DNA of 64,000 nt from Tolypocladium sp. Sup5 PDA-1 (taxonomy: Eukaryota > Ascomycota > Sordariomycetes > Hypocreales > Ophiocordycipitaceae), in the NCBI GenBank assembly GCA_000750105.3, contig JPHH03000045.1, positions 1-64,000 on the forward strand, in the 5' to 3' direction. Positions within the stretch are counted from its first letter, which is position 1; each line of letters starts with the position of its first letter. The notes under the pieces are model-generated. The model saw nothing but the letters and a program-made list of their open reading frames with translations, ran no database searches and was not told the DNA's origin. The position numbers and the translations under genes were made by a program. Positions 36,101 through 47,512 of this stretch are shown one piece after another.

Positions 36101-37936
36101 CGACTCAACCGCCTATTACCGTTTTCTCGACCGTCTCTGGCGAACGGAATTGCAGATCGGCGGGCTGTGCCCGTTCAACCGATATTGTGCTGACGACTCG
36201 TGCCGTCGGATAAGAACGACGCTCTGATTGCCTGGTCGACGTCTGCCGCCGTTCTTCGTATGTCATCTGCAGTCACGTATATGTTAGACCCTTTCGCATA
36301 TCAAACATGACGGCGGTGATACGAGCAAAGACCATCAGTCGGCATTATCATGATGCAGGACGACAGTCCCACGAAGGACCCTGTTTGTCTCAATGCCACC
36401 ACGGCTACTCGTACACACCTAGCCGGCCGCGCGCGACCTTCTCTACGAGTACTCGTACCACTGGTATCTCACCCGCCTTGGGCCGTCATCACACCGGAGG
36501 GTCCAGTCCACCGCATTGCCGGGGCGGCGTCGACCGTACGGACAGAGGCCAGCCGCAAGAAAGGTTTCAAACGTAACGGCCCCGTCAGCGACCAGAGAAT
36601 GCCATCGAGAAGTGACCCGAAATGCACGAGCTCCCCACAATCCCCGTCACAATCAGACGATTTCCCGCTGCACCTTGCCAAATCCAGATTGGCTGGCGAA
36701 CACAGGGCCCCTACGTGCGCGGAGAGGAAAGCTTGGGAACGAGCCAAGAGCTCCGGAAAGAGGTCGCACTGGAAAGCCAGCCACTCGAGTCCACAGCGCG
36801 GCCAAGAAGCCCACGGCTCGCCAACCACGTCCTCGCCTACAGCTTGCCCTGGCCTATGTTCGGAGCGCGACGTCCGCTGTGCGGCTTCGCTGTTTGCGAG
36901 TACCTATGGAGTCGTGGAACAGTCCGCTCAGTGGCCACAGCGCCGTTGTGGCTCAGCCGCTACAATGCTCCCTAGCGTGAGGCGAATACGTGACGAAGCC
37001 ACATCAGATCAACACTGAAGCAACCCTTCTGGGAAAGCTTCTTCTGCTCATCCACAATAACCCCTCCGATCACTCCCCCATCCTGTCATGGAATTGTCCA
37101 GACCGACGGTGGCAAAGAGAGGAGACCGAAGTGTGGCTAGTGACGTGGCTTGCGTGGCTCGTTCGCCTCCCGACTGTGCGTTTCCTCCCCTGGCCGTTTC
37201 CGCCGTTTCCGCCCCGTCCCTCCATCTGGCATCCCTCTCCTCTCCTCCCCTCTCCTCCCCTCTCCTCCCCTCTCCCAGTCATCCTTCATCCTCGCGGCAG
37301 AGCTGCGAGCGACGATGAGGCTGCTTGCTTGTCAAGGGGAGAACTGCTGGCATCGAGCTCGCTCTCACATGCTACCATTTTGCCACAACCGAGCCACCGG
37401 CCCCTGTCGCAGTCTGTGCAATCTCCGCACTCTACCCCAGCCAGCCCTGGCACGAGGCAGCTCGTGCCGTGTACGGCCCCGTTTAGGAAGAGCCCGCTGT
37501 CACCTGTGGCACAGCGGCTGTGGGCAGACGTACGAAGGAAGTACTTCGTACATGCCGCCACAATTCCTATCACTTGGACGGGGAAACATTGAATATTCGA
37601 TCCCGTCCGCTGAGCTGCTTCCTACCGTACATCACGGGTGTGTCGTTGGGACTAGCGGAAACGGACAGGCGATGGGAATGCCATTTCATGCTTTCCAAAA
37701 TATCCATGGATTTGCTTTACAGACAATCGACTAACACCAGATGTGCAGCATACACGTAGTTCCGGAGAACCACCTCATGGCAAGTAAGAGATGAAGGTCG
37801 AGAGATACTGACATGAGCACATGAGCAGCAGGAACCTGGCAGCTTGCGCTGTCGGCTTTGTGGGAAGGCAAAAATTGGCCCAGGATCGTGATGCTGTCAC
37901 AATTCCATCCACATCGAAACCACAAAGGGCATTCTG

Positions 37937-37952
37937 TACGGAGTACTCCGTA
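37937..37952. repeat. Perfect 16-nt palindrome TACGGAGTACTCCGTA
   Basis: Exact self-complementary 16-mer with an AGTACT centre. Half-sites and variants recur through the intergenic DNA of this window. Confidence 0.8.
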
Positions 37953-39312
37953 TCGACGCTAAAATTCCACCACAAGCCCCGCTGAGGTTTTCTAACCTTC
38001 TTCCTGGGAACCGCTTCTCCCTCGCCATACGGACTAGTCTCTCGGGACAAACATGATCTAAACAGGAAAATGCCCTGGGTACTCCGTACGGGTTGCAGCT
38101 ATTGCAGGCTGCGACTTTCCTGATCGGTATGTCCAAGGACCTGAGCCCGTTCCTGGTACGAAGTTGGCCTAAAGGTACGGCGCATGGCCTTCAGTGGAAT
38201 CTCTGGCGGCGTCTTGTTGGTCGTCCATTGTTTGACAGGCTGTCATGACTTGCATCGCGCTTCGGGAAGGCTGAAACACCAACCCCAGCATCGCCTAAGC
38301 CTAGCCTGGCTCGCAGCTGGATGACGTGGAATCTTTGTTCCTCGAGATTGGCGGTTTTGAGCAATACAGAAGCCGGGCAGGACGCTTGTGGAGTCGTATT
38401 AACCCGACGAGGAGACTGCAAAGCCGCTGGTGCAAACCCAACGGCTCTCACGGGACACTTGGACTCCTGCAATTTGGTGCCACTTCGAGAAGTCATCCAG
38501 TGTGGTGTCTTGCCACCCCGGAAGTTGAACAGAACTGGTCGCAGAGCGAGCACGCAAACCCATGTGTCCCACAACATGCGCCGCGCAGGCTGCAGCCACA
38601 CAACGTGGTCCCACATCTGCGTCTGCAAGAAATCACAGCAGGTGCCCAAGCATCAAGTCAACCAACCCGACCCCCCAGGCTGTGCGTGGCCACCGGAGGT
38701 AGCTCCGGTGGATGGGTCCTCCTCCCCACGTCGCGGCGACAATGGGGACTGGGGTCGCCGCGAGGTATTGGTACCAAGACAACAGAACCCACAGGTCTTC
38801 TTTTGACAGCTTAAACGACGGGGACGACCGTTGAAGCCGGCTCGGTGGGTAGAGTTTTCCATAAACTCCGACCTTTGCATCGGAAAATAGGCACAGCTCT
38901 CACGCCGAAACGCAAGCAGAACTTGCCGACGCGAAGACATGACCTCGAGGAGCTTTGGCGCCGATGCCGCCAGGCGGAAGGAATGGCGGTGGACCAACAA
39001 GCTCATAGGTAATTACTGGCCGGCAAAGATGAGGCATATTACTCAGGTTGCGGCTGATTGTCTCCTACATGTATCCCCACCAGAGCAGTGATTGCAGGGC
39101 TGTGAGGGTACTATGGACATGGTCGCAGCGGCCGCAATTCGAAATGACATGCCAACCGAGTTGAATGACACGCCGGCTCGGAGCGCTGATGAAGCCTCCC
39201 TGGGCCTGGGCCGCCGGTACCACAATGGGATATCGGAGGCTGACCGCTTTCGCTGAGACCCGGTAGCACGTGTCTCACCGAAGGTACCCTTGCTCATGAT
39301 GTCTTGCAGGAA

Positions 39313-39328
39313 TACTTCGTACGAAGTA
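39313..39328. repeat. Perfect 16-nt palindrome TACTTCGTACGAAGTA
   Basis: Exact self-complementary 16-mer built from the same GTAC/TTCG words as the neighbours at 37531-37550 and 35837-35848, but with a CGTACG centre. Confidence 0.8.
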
Positions 39329-41379
39329 CGAATACTGATGGCGGTGTGAGACCGTCGAGCCTCGCGGCAAAAGCAACGACAGCTACTATAGTAGCGCGTC
39401 GAAGACTGCGAATGCCAACGAAGCCAACGAAACCACGGCTTCAATCAAATATTGCTGCATTTCGGACCAGCTGACTGAAGCCATGGCCGCTAACACCTGC
39501 GGTTGGGACATTGCGCCGCTCTGTCCAGGGCCGAAACCCGTCACAGATGCCTGACAGCTTAGGTTCATGCGGGGCAGAACGTTGTCTCACGGAGCGGACT
39601 GGCCAGGATTTCTGGCGAATGTTTTCAGCAACTTGCAGCACGATGGCTTTTAACAACTGGCAAGCCGCATGGAACCGTTGCCCCCTCGCGCCTGTCCTTT
39701 TCCCAGACGACGAGGATTCCCAACGTGCAAGCGCAAGTCAGAAAGGCTGTCAGAAGCTCGGTCACGATGTGGTCGGACGTCATTGCCATCCGCATCCGCA
39801 AGCATACCACCTCTGTTTGGGCTTGAGGGTGATGTTGCCGATGCTGGGCCATCAATACTGGTCGCAGGCTCAGGCTCGACGCCGTCTTTTGGCAACAATG
39901 CTGCGTCCAAGTTCGTCACGCAGCTCCCTGCAGAATTGATGCAAGTCGACATAGGAGTGAAGGCTTGAACGCTACATATTGGCGCGGTTGTCGTTTGCCA
40001 TCCATAGATGCCTGTGGAACGCGACAACGACCCAAAGCTTGTGATACTTCTACAAGGATGACAGTAACGCTTTGCGTTAACTCGGAACAAGGAGCTTTGG
40101 TGGCAGCTCTCGATATTCTTCCTGGCCGTTACAGCCACAGGCGAATCATCTCTTTGCGGTTCCCGCCTGGAACTCGCATGAAGGATGCATGGATCTGGTG
40201 GGCAATGGGCCACAGCTGACGGCAAGACGCGGCCGAGACTGCTTAGGATTCCCATCCCGTATGCTCGAGGATTTCTTGAACAACATCCTCGGTGCGCCTC
40301 GAGGCAGGCAAGCGGCTGGCTTCCAACCCGTTTGCTATACTAACAATAAGGGCTTGCTCCTCCTAGTCCAGTCTTAACTCCCGAACCTTACCGAAGTCTC
40401 TGTGTTTATGCGTCCCAATTTCCGTCGTCAAGGCAGAGCCAGAAATGGGTAGCCCTTTGGATCCGCAGAGAAGACACCTCCCACCAAACAATCGCTCTGC
40501 ACGGTTCCTCCATGCTATACGCATTGTGAATCATGGCCGCACCCCTATCATCCGCTTCCCCCAACGTCGTATTCAGGGCCAACACGCCACCCTGACGAAG
40601 CTATCCGTGAGCTTGGCGTAATCAAGGTTCCAAAAGACATATGCCAGTTCGGAACTTCCGCCAGTCAGCGCCCAGCTGGCGTATAGCAAGGAGGATCAGT
40701 GTTTGCCACATCTTATAGTACTATAAAAGCAAACATCTAGACTGCCAAGACCATTGCAATAAACATGAGTGGCCTTACGATAACGCAGAAGAGGTGTGAT
40801 ACTAATCGGACTCCTGTTTCAGTGCGCCTCCTCATCGGATTCGGAGCCTGCATTAGACGAGTCGGTTTGTCTGTCATGTGGAATCGGTCCAACCCTAGAA
40901 GATCGGGCTTAACGCCGAACCAGGAGCCCAAGACATGGATGCCGCCCTTTAACGGGCATCCCCAGACCGGGACGCCAGGGCCAGAGGCGGCCTATGTACT
41001 CCCTCACTTGTATTCTATAGCCTAGCGTGTCGACATAAGTTGACTATAGTTGCAGAACTCTAAAGGAATTAGAACCGGTGGGCATTGTTCCTACTAGATG
41101 AATGAGAGCTCCTGAAAAGTCCGTATGCGAGGGTATATAAGTTTCAAAAGGGTAGTAATAATGTATCGGCAATGTCGGCATATACAGTAATCACGCCCTC
41201 ATCCCTGCAAATGCAGCTGTTCGCTGACTCCTTTTACGTTTCCGGGAGTTATTCTCGGCCAAGCCTCCACAATGTCTCCAGCCATAACTGTAACTTACAT
41301 CGTAAAATACTTACAAGAGTATCTAATGGTTGCCTGCCGAGTCAAGGGAGGATAATTTTCAACGAGGCGATCCACACAA

Positions 41380-42740
41380 GATGGGGTGCTTCACACCCGT
41401 CAAGTTGCTTGCTCCAAGTAGTCTGCTCGTGGCCTACGACAGCTTCATTGGGCAAGTTCCACACGCAACTCCAGATATCCCCCCAGACTTAGTCCAACGT
41501 AAGCCTGTCACACATCAACTTGACCACCTACCATTGGCTTAACCGGCTTCGTCTCTGCGACCGGACAGTCTTCCTCGACTTCAACATCTTCAACTACCTT
41601 GATAGACGAGACACCCTCACAACCATCCAAGCCTGCACCGCGAATGACACTGGGTTCGAGACCCAGAGTCTCAGTGCATCTTCGGCTTGGAGCTCCGCAG
41701 CCACCACGTCTTTCAGCCTCCAACTCACGTCGCGGGCATCTACGACATCTACAACGCCACTCTCTATCATTATGTGCAGTTTTGAAAGCGAGATAATACA
41801 TGTTCTTACGCCCTCGTCGTCTCGGGTGACTCCTGCGCCAGCTTGGCTACCAAGGGTTGTATCTCGGCCGCGAAGCTCACCGACTACAACCTCGGCCCTA
41901 CTCTTTGCTCTACGCTAGTTCCAGGAGAGCCCGTTTGCTATGTGGTGGGCTCCTTGCCTGATCTTTTACCACAGCGTCATTCCGACGGTACCTGCTACGA
42001 CTGTACGGTCCAGGGCGGCGATTACTGCGACCTTGTTGCCGAAAAGCACCACATCTCGGTGGATGAGTTCGGCATATGCAATGCCCAATCCTGGGGCTGG
42101 ATTGGCTGCGACGAGTTGAAGGCGGGTGCCGTTATATTCCTGAGCACAGGCGACCCTCCCATTGCAGCTTTCTCCAACGCCGAATGTAGCCCCCAAGCGC
42201 CTAGAACGTTCACGTCCAAGAAAATGGTCTGAGGCCGGCCCGCTGAATCCGTGTCCCTTGAAGGCATGCGTAAGCGCTCATCACCACGTACTGAGATCAG
42301 GACTCCTGACTAACCACATCCGGCAGTGCGATATATGAGGCTATAACTTTCCCGGTTCGGCTGAGTGGGCGCCGGACCTGGCCACCTTTGTCGAGAGCGC
42401 CGCCGACGCCGACGCCGAACCAGCCTTAGAATCACGGCACTCGAGCAAAATTTCGCCGCTGAGCTGACTCTGAGCGACTACGACATCTCCAGGGTCGCCA
42501 CTTACACCCTCGGCGACCTAGCGACGCGGCCACCCAACGGCCGGGATTGCTGCCGCGAGGACTACGGCACAGACCCCAAGGCCATCTACTCGAATTGGTA
42601 AAAGTCTTGGAAGCTCATGGACAACATGTAGGGCGTAGCTTACTACGACATGAACTTCAACGAGGCGGCTGCTATCGAGTACCTGGGTCCGCCGGCGCTT
42701 GGTGGTGATGGCGACTCACAAGGGCTAGATGACGACGCCA
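41380..42740 (+). pseudogene. Relic of a subgroup C chitinase with LysM and chitin-binding modules, catalytic domain deleted
   Basis: Pieces of one family appear in the right order in shifting frames. They are an N-terminal block (YHWLNRLRLC, FLDFNIFNYLD, TIQACT, about 41530-41640); a first LysM (VVSGDSCASLA, about 41822); and a second LysM (GDYCDLVAEKH, WGWIGCDELKAG, about 42014-42135). The start of a hevein-type chitin-binding module (NPCPLKAC, about 42246) is followed by an intact-looking 57-nt intron at 42270-42326. After it, a TGA at 42336-42338 sits where the family has Trp. The sequence then jumps to a post-catalytic fragment (SAEWAPDLATF); the whole GH18 barrel is missing. Later pieces (SDYDISRV, YYDMNFNEAAAIEYLG) end near 42720. 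At least two frame changes and the stops at 42230-42232 and 42336-42338 make it non-functional. Such proteins bind and cut chitin, often of other fungi. Confidence 0.75.
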
Positions 42741-44006
42741 AGGGAGATTCAATTCAAGCAGACATGCTGCTTTTGTTTCGAAGTCTCTATAAAGAGCTGA
42801 AGCTAGAACCGGCCCGCGCTCACAAACGACACAACCAACGGTCCTTCGTACGACTCGCACTCGTTTCATGCCACGGACCTCGTGGGGCAAGTCGACGTTG
42901 GGCCCTGATGCGAACGCGCGCACTGCCATGCGATGACGGGAGAGGCTTGGCCGCACAGGCGCCCACGCCACGTCTTCGTCTGAAACCGCCTTCAGCGCTT
43001 CCCGAGCCGAGCACCGTCTCTGCCGGCTCCGTGCCTTGTCGTCGAGGATGCGTAGCCCCGTAGAGGCACACGGCAGCGAGGCGCCGGCTCCGGATTCCGA
43101 TAGCGGGGCTTCAAGACTCGGCCGAATCGGACCCCACTCGGAGGCGATGCAACCCCCCGTCGACCGATCCCCACCTGCACGAGTCCGCGGAGCTCCCGAG
43201 CCTCGAGGCAGTCCAACGTCCCGAAGCCGTGCTCGACACGCTGCTGCAGAGCTACGTCAAAAATTCAAGCAGGCTGCGAGCACAGTCAGTCCTGGGGAAA
43301 CCGGAATATGACAGTATGTATCAAAGTCATTAAACCAGCACCATCGAGCAAAATGGAGCTCAGCCCTCTCCTCTTCATAGTCCACCACAAGCCTCGGTCG
43401 AACACCGTCTGACCCACTTGGGGTTCTGCAAAACTGGAGCGAATGAAACGGGTTTTTCTCCGCGGTTGCGCAAGCGAGTTGGCGATGGTTCCACTACGTC
43501 TTTGTGACCCTGTTGGACTCGACACAGACAACCAAAGCGACGGCCTCGACCAAAGGCTCCCTCCTATTTTAAATCGCGACCCCTGAGAGAGCGCAAGGCC
43601 TGCAGAGCCGCCGAGTCCACCTGGGGCAGGTCGCTCGCGTCCTTCAATAGGCCGAGTCGTGGTCCGCGGGCGTGGCGCTGCTCGGGTCAATCAGATGCGG
43701 CCCTGGTTCCGTCCCGTCGTGGCCGCTCCACCCCACGCTACTCGTATGTCCGTGCCAATCCGTCGCCGGTTACGGGGCTCAGAATCCTGAAGTTGAGGGG
43801 GTGGGAGGGCAAGGGTCATTAATCAGCTCCTTCATAGCAGGCCATGGCCCTTCTGGCCTTGCTGTTGCTGCCCGAGTCGTGGTTCCTTCTTCCTCATTGA
43901 TCAAATGACGCCAAGCTCTCGCCGCCGCTGTGGCAGACAGAGCGGGCCTTCACAAGAGCATCCCTCGTGCCTCGACGCATCCTGTAAACTGCTGTGAGAA
44001 TCGGCC
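42741..44006. other. Intergenic DNA with a possible exon fragment
   Basis: A frame from about 43115 to 43313 (ESAELPSLEAVQRPEAVLD, then LLQSYVKNSSRLRAQSVLG) has protein-like composition and ends just before a GTATGT donor motif at 43314. It may be a leftover exon, perhaps of the chitinase relic or of another gene; I could not identify it. The rest, up to the MFS start, is probably promoter. Confidence 0.35.
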
Positions 44007-46022
44007 ATGGCACAGGACCCAGAAAAGGCGGCGGTGCCGCCAACAAGCCCCGGCGGTGAGATCACCTGCTCTTCTTCCGGCGGAGAGTCTCCTAAATTTG
44101 AGGCCATCAAGAGAACCAGGACGAACCACAGCCGGCGCTCTATCGCAACCGAGCGGCTTGACGTTGAGGATGCGTACGAAGCCCTGGAGCACGCCCTGAC
44201 GCCAGACGTCGAGACCGAGGCGGAGCGCATGGCGCGAGAGCCCATCACCTACACCAGGACCGGCACCAGCATCGCCAGCGTCACCTCACGTCCACCAGAG
44301 TTTGAGGTCATCTTCGAAGACAAGGACCCGGAAAACCCAAAGTACTGGCCGCTGTGGTACCGCTGCTGGTGCATCTTTGTCGTGTCGTTTGCGACGTGGG
44401 TCGCTACCTTGTACAGCACCAGCTACACCTCGTCCACGCCGGGCCTGATTGAGGAGTTTGGGTCGACGACGACAATCGTGACGCTGGGCATGACGACCTA
44501 TCTGCTGGGGTTGGCCGCGGGCAGTTTGGTCGTGGCGCCGTTGAGTGAGCTGTACGGGCGCCGGGTTGTCTACCTCGTATGCCTGAGCATATGGGCTCTT
44601 CTCATCATCCCGTGCGGCCTCGCCCACTCTCTGACTGCCATCATTGTCGTGCGGTTCTTCGGGTACGTGTCCTCTTGTCTCTAAGAGTCTATGTGTTCCC
44701 GCTCGCATGTCCCGGCTGACCAGACACCCAGTGCCTTCTTCGGTGCCGTCATGATCTCCAACGCCCCCGGCAGCGTTGTGGACGTTTCCAACCCAGACTA
44801 TCTTGCCAGGAGCATGTCGCTCTTCGGAGTCGCCCCGCTCAACGGCCCCGTGACTGGGCCCATCATCGGCGGCTTCGTGTACCAGTATCTGGGCTGGCGA
44901 TGGGCAAACTGGATCGTCTTGATGATGGGCGGCCTGACCCTCGCCCTGATGCTGACGGTCAAGGAGACGTATTCCCCGGCCATCTTGAAGCGCAAGGCTG
45001 CGCGGCTTCGAAAGCAGACGGACGACCCCAGGTATTGGTGCCAGTACGACCAGAGGGTGTCGACCTTGCATCTGCTCAAGGTGAATCTGAGCCGCCCCTT
45101 TATCCTGTTCTCCACGGAACCAATACTGTGGTTCATGAACATCTGGTTCGTCCCTCCTGTTCCCTTCGTCCCGTGAAACGCACGCGCTGACGGCGTGCTT
45201 AGGATCTCCATCGTGTATGGCATTCTATACCTGTGCTTCGTGGCCTATCCCATCGTCTTCTCTGAAAACAGGGGCTGGGGTCCCGGGATTAGCGGTCTCG
45301 CGTTTGTGGGCATTGGAATCGGCACGCTGTCGGCAATCTTCTTGGAACCCCTTCTCCGACGCCTCATCAACTCGCAGCCCCGCGATCCCGAGACGGGCAA
45401 AGTGCTGCCGGAATCCCAGGCACTCGTCATGGGCCTCGGCGCAGTATCCGCGAGCGTCGGCCAGCTCGGCTTCTCGTGGACGTGTCTGCCAACGACCATC
45501 CACTGGGCCGCGCCAATCGCCTTTGGCATTCCGTTCGGCTTCGGCAACACCCTCAGCTTCATTTATGGATCCAATTACCTCGCCGGCGCGTACGGCATCT
45601 ACGCCGCCAGCGCCCTCGCGGGCAACGCCGTCATCCGGAGTGTGTTTGGCGGCACGCTGCCCCTGGCTGGACCCAAGATGTACGAGACCCTGTCGCCACA
45701 GTGGGCGGGAACACTGCTCGGCCTACTCGAGGTGATTACCATCCCGATTCCCTTCATCTTCTGGAGGTATGGAGCCAAGATTCGGGCCAAGAGCAGAGTG
45801 ATTCGACAGCTCCGCGAGGACCAAGAGATGATGGATGCGAAGAGAGCTAAGAACAAGGCGAGGATTGAGAAGAACAAGGCCAAGATAGAACGTCGCCAGC
45901 AATTAGAGGCGAGCGGCTATGCCGAGGGTGAGAAGTCACAAAGATTAGGTGATCAAGTTGAAGGAGAAAAGAAGGTTGTTGCGACGACGGTCAATTTGAC
46001 GTCGTCCGGGTCGGGGGAGTGA
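44007..46022 (+). CDS. MFS transporter, DHA1-type drug/polyamine exporter family
   Basis: Exons 44007-44662, 44732-45145 and 45203-46022 give 629 residues. A soluble N-terminus of about 110 residues ends in DPENPKYWPLWYR, the usual lead-in to TM1 of fungal DHA1 transporters. TM2-3 carry GMTTYLLGLAAGS and the loop motif LSELYGRR. The second exon starts in TM4-5 (ISNAPGSVVDV, GPVTGPIIGGF, the antiporter-type motif C). Exon 3 supplies TM7-12 with PESQ, NTLSFIYGSNYLAGAYGIYAAS and a Lys/Arg/Glu-rich cytosolic tail likely to be coiled-coil. Twelve membrane segments are expected, at the plasma membrane, using proton antiport. TPO-like polyamine or drug export is the nearest class; the substrate is undetermined. 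The second intron uses a GTTCGT donor. Confidence 0.93.
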
Positions 46023-46428
46023 CAATGCCACATGGTGGACAGTAGTAATACGGTCACTGAATGCACATTGTGAACCCGGCAGTACTCGGCTCAACCCTCC
46101 ACAGTTATTATTTAATTTAATCTCAGCGTTAGCAGGAAGAGAATTCAAGCATTGTCTTCAGTCATTTCCCATTCACAACATGCATGTTATAATTCGCATA
46201 ATTACTAGTGGTTGTCTAAAGGTAGTTTCTTTGTTTAATTAAGACGAAGCGGTATAGGGTAGCAGCTGTCGCTCCTGCCAGCAAAAATGTCAAAAGGGCA
46301 ATGGGCGGAGGACCCAACGGCTCGTGCGTCTTTCACCAACTGCCAAATTTTTTTTTTAAATAGTGGGCATACATAATCACCAAAAACGGCAAAAGAAAAA
46401 GTATCTCAAATCGAAATTTTATAGGAAC
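46023..46428. other. 3' region of the MFS gene
   Basis: AT-rich DNA with tattatttaatttaat near 46105 that could act in polyadenylation, then a T-run near 46349. No gene seen. Confidence 0.4.
46396..46400 (-). terminator. Pol III terminator of tRNA-Lys
   Basis: TTTTT on the minus strand, 28 nt beyond the tRNA 3' end, with another T4 just after it. Confidence 0.6.
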
Positions 46429-46513
46429 AGCCCGATGCGGGGGTCGAACCCGCAGCCTTGAGATTTCGTGTACTCATAAGAGTCTCACGCTCTACCGATT
46501 GAGCTAACCGGGC
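46429..46513 (-). tRNA. tRNA-Lys(CTT) with a 12-nt intron
   Basis: The acceptor stem pairs GCCCGGT (5' end at 46513) with ATCGGGC. The D arm contains TTAGCTCAATCGGTAGAGC, the anticodon stem is TGAGA/TCTCA with loop CTCTTA-A, and the T arm is GCGGGTTCGACCCCCGC. Removing 12 nt (tgagtacacgaa) one base 3' of the CTT anticodon leaves a standard 7-nt loop, the usual intron site. All four arms pair, so the gene looks functional. Confidence 0.93.
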
Positions 46514-47512
46514 ACCGAATCCTCAGTGCAATTGTTGAAAACCTGATGCACTATTTTGTACTATACGGGGCTAGATATGGACGGGCTGGGGCTTGATCGA
46601 GGTGGCGCTGACGATGGCGCGCCATTGAGTGTTGCATGTGGATCCGTGAATGGGCCACTGTGAGAACGGGTGAATTGTTCAATTGTTTCATTGTCAAACT
46701 GTTTGGCTGCTTATGGGTCGCTTGGATCCAGCCGTGACTGCGGAGGATCCGTGAACGAGAACGAGAACGAGCTGAAGATAAAATCCAAGTCCGGACATGA
46801 ATGCCGACTTGCCGCGTTTACTGGGATTGCACCAGGCAACCAGGGAGGTCTGACATGCGTGTGTCTCATACAGCCGTTGCGGCCGCTGCGTGGGTTTACC
46901 GTGAGATTCATGGATGACCATGGCGTGAGAAGGTGCCGTGAAGAAAGGAGGGCATCTTCTTCAGGCAGGTACATCCAACCGCTGTCTTCTATGTACTGTG
47001 AGCATTGTCATGCCGGCAGTTGTAACCTGCGTGCCGCCGCGTATCTATTCTGTTTCGTCGTCCAACAAATCCATTCACCAACCGCGCTCCCTTGATTCAA
47101 CGACATGTCTGCACGACGCTGCGCCACGCGTCTCACCGCGATTGTTCCACGCGCTCATAGTATTTGTCATTGTTGGGAGACGCGTTCGAAGCAGCCGCCA
47201 GACGCCGGTGCTGTCATTTCCAGGGTCCGAGATATGCTGGTCCGTCTCAGCCCGTACAACGCGCTAACAACACGGGCGGCCGACATTGGCGTCCCCGGAT
47301 CTCAGTGACGGTCACACCTCATACGCTCGGAGCAGCAAGCCCGCTATGGCTAGCTGGTGGGAATCGGAGGGAGGCTCTTTGGCGCTCCTAGTGCGGCGTG
47401 GATAAATACAGATGGATGGGACCCGATTTAGCCCTACGACGACGACGTCTGCTCTTGGCATCCATTCATCTCGCCTCTTCCCGACGTCGTCGCTTGACAT
47501 CGCCAGCGCAAC
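46514..47512. other. Intergenic DNA upstream of the 7-TM-like gene
   Basis: Upstream of both the tRNA and the membrane-protein gene. Contains a gaacga simple repeat near 46751-46770. No gene seen. Confidence 0.4.

Larger units (their letters stand above)
33198..41379. other. 8-kb gene-free region upstream of csp-2
   Basis: I find no supported gene here. The first about 1 kb is purine/pyrimidine-skewed and is probably the csp-2 leader and core promoter. A polypyrimidine tandem tract (repeats of ctcctcccct) lies near 37230-37278. AGTACT-centred or TACGTA-type palindromes occur at 34371-34420, 35837-35848, 36444-36457, 37531-37550, 37937-37952, 38079-38090 and 39313-39328. A short ATG frame at 36069-36227 and several overlapping frames near 38.2-38.9 kb and 39.6-40.3 kb show no domain. 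Either a long developmental promoter or decayed DNA would fit. Confidence 0.5.

Noticed and set aside
38191..38814. Three overlapping frames on both strands of about 150-160 codons
   Set aside because: Mutually overlapping in a GC-rich stretch, none with a domain or consistent codon bias.
39650..40255. Frame of 201 codons on the minus strand
   Set aside because: No domain, and the overlapping plus-strand frame is equally plausible; composition looks like chance.
44286..45071. Minus-strand frame of 261 codons
   Set aside because: Antisense of the MFS transporter exons.
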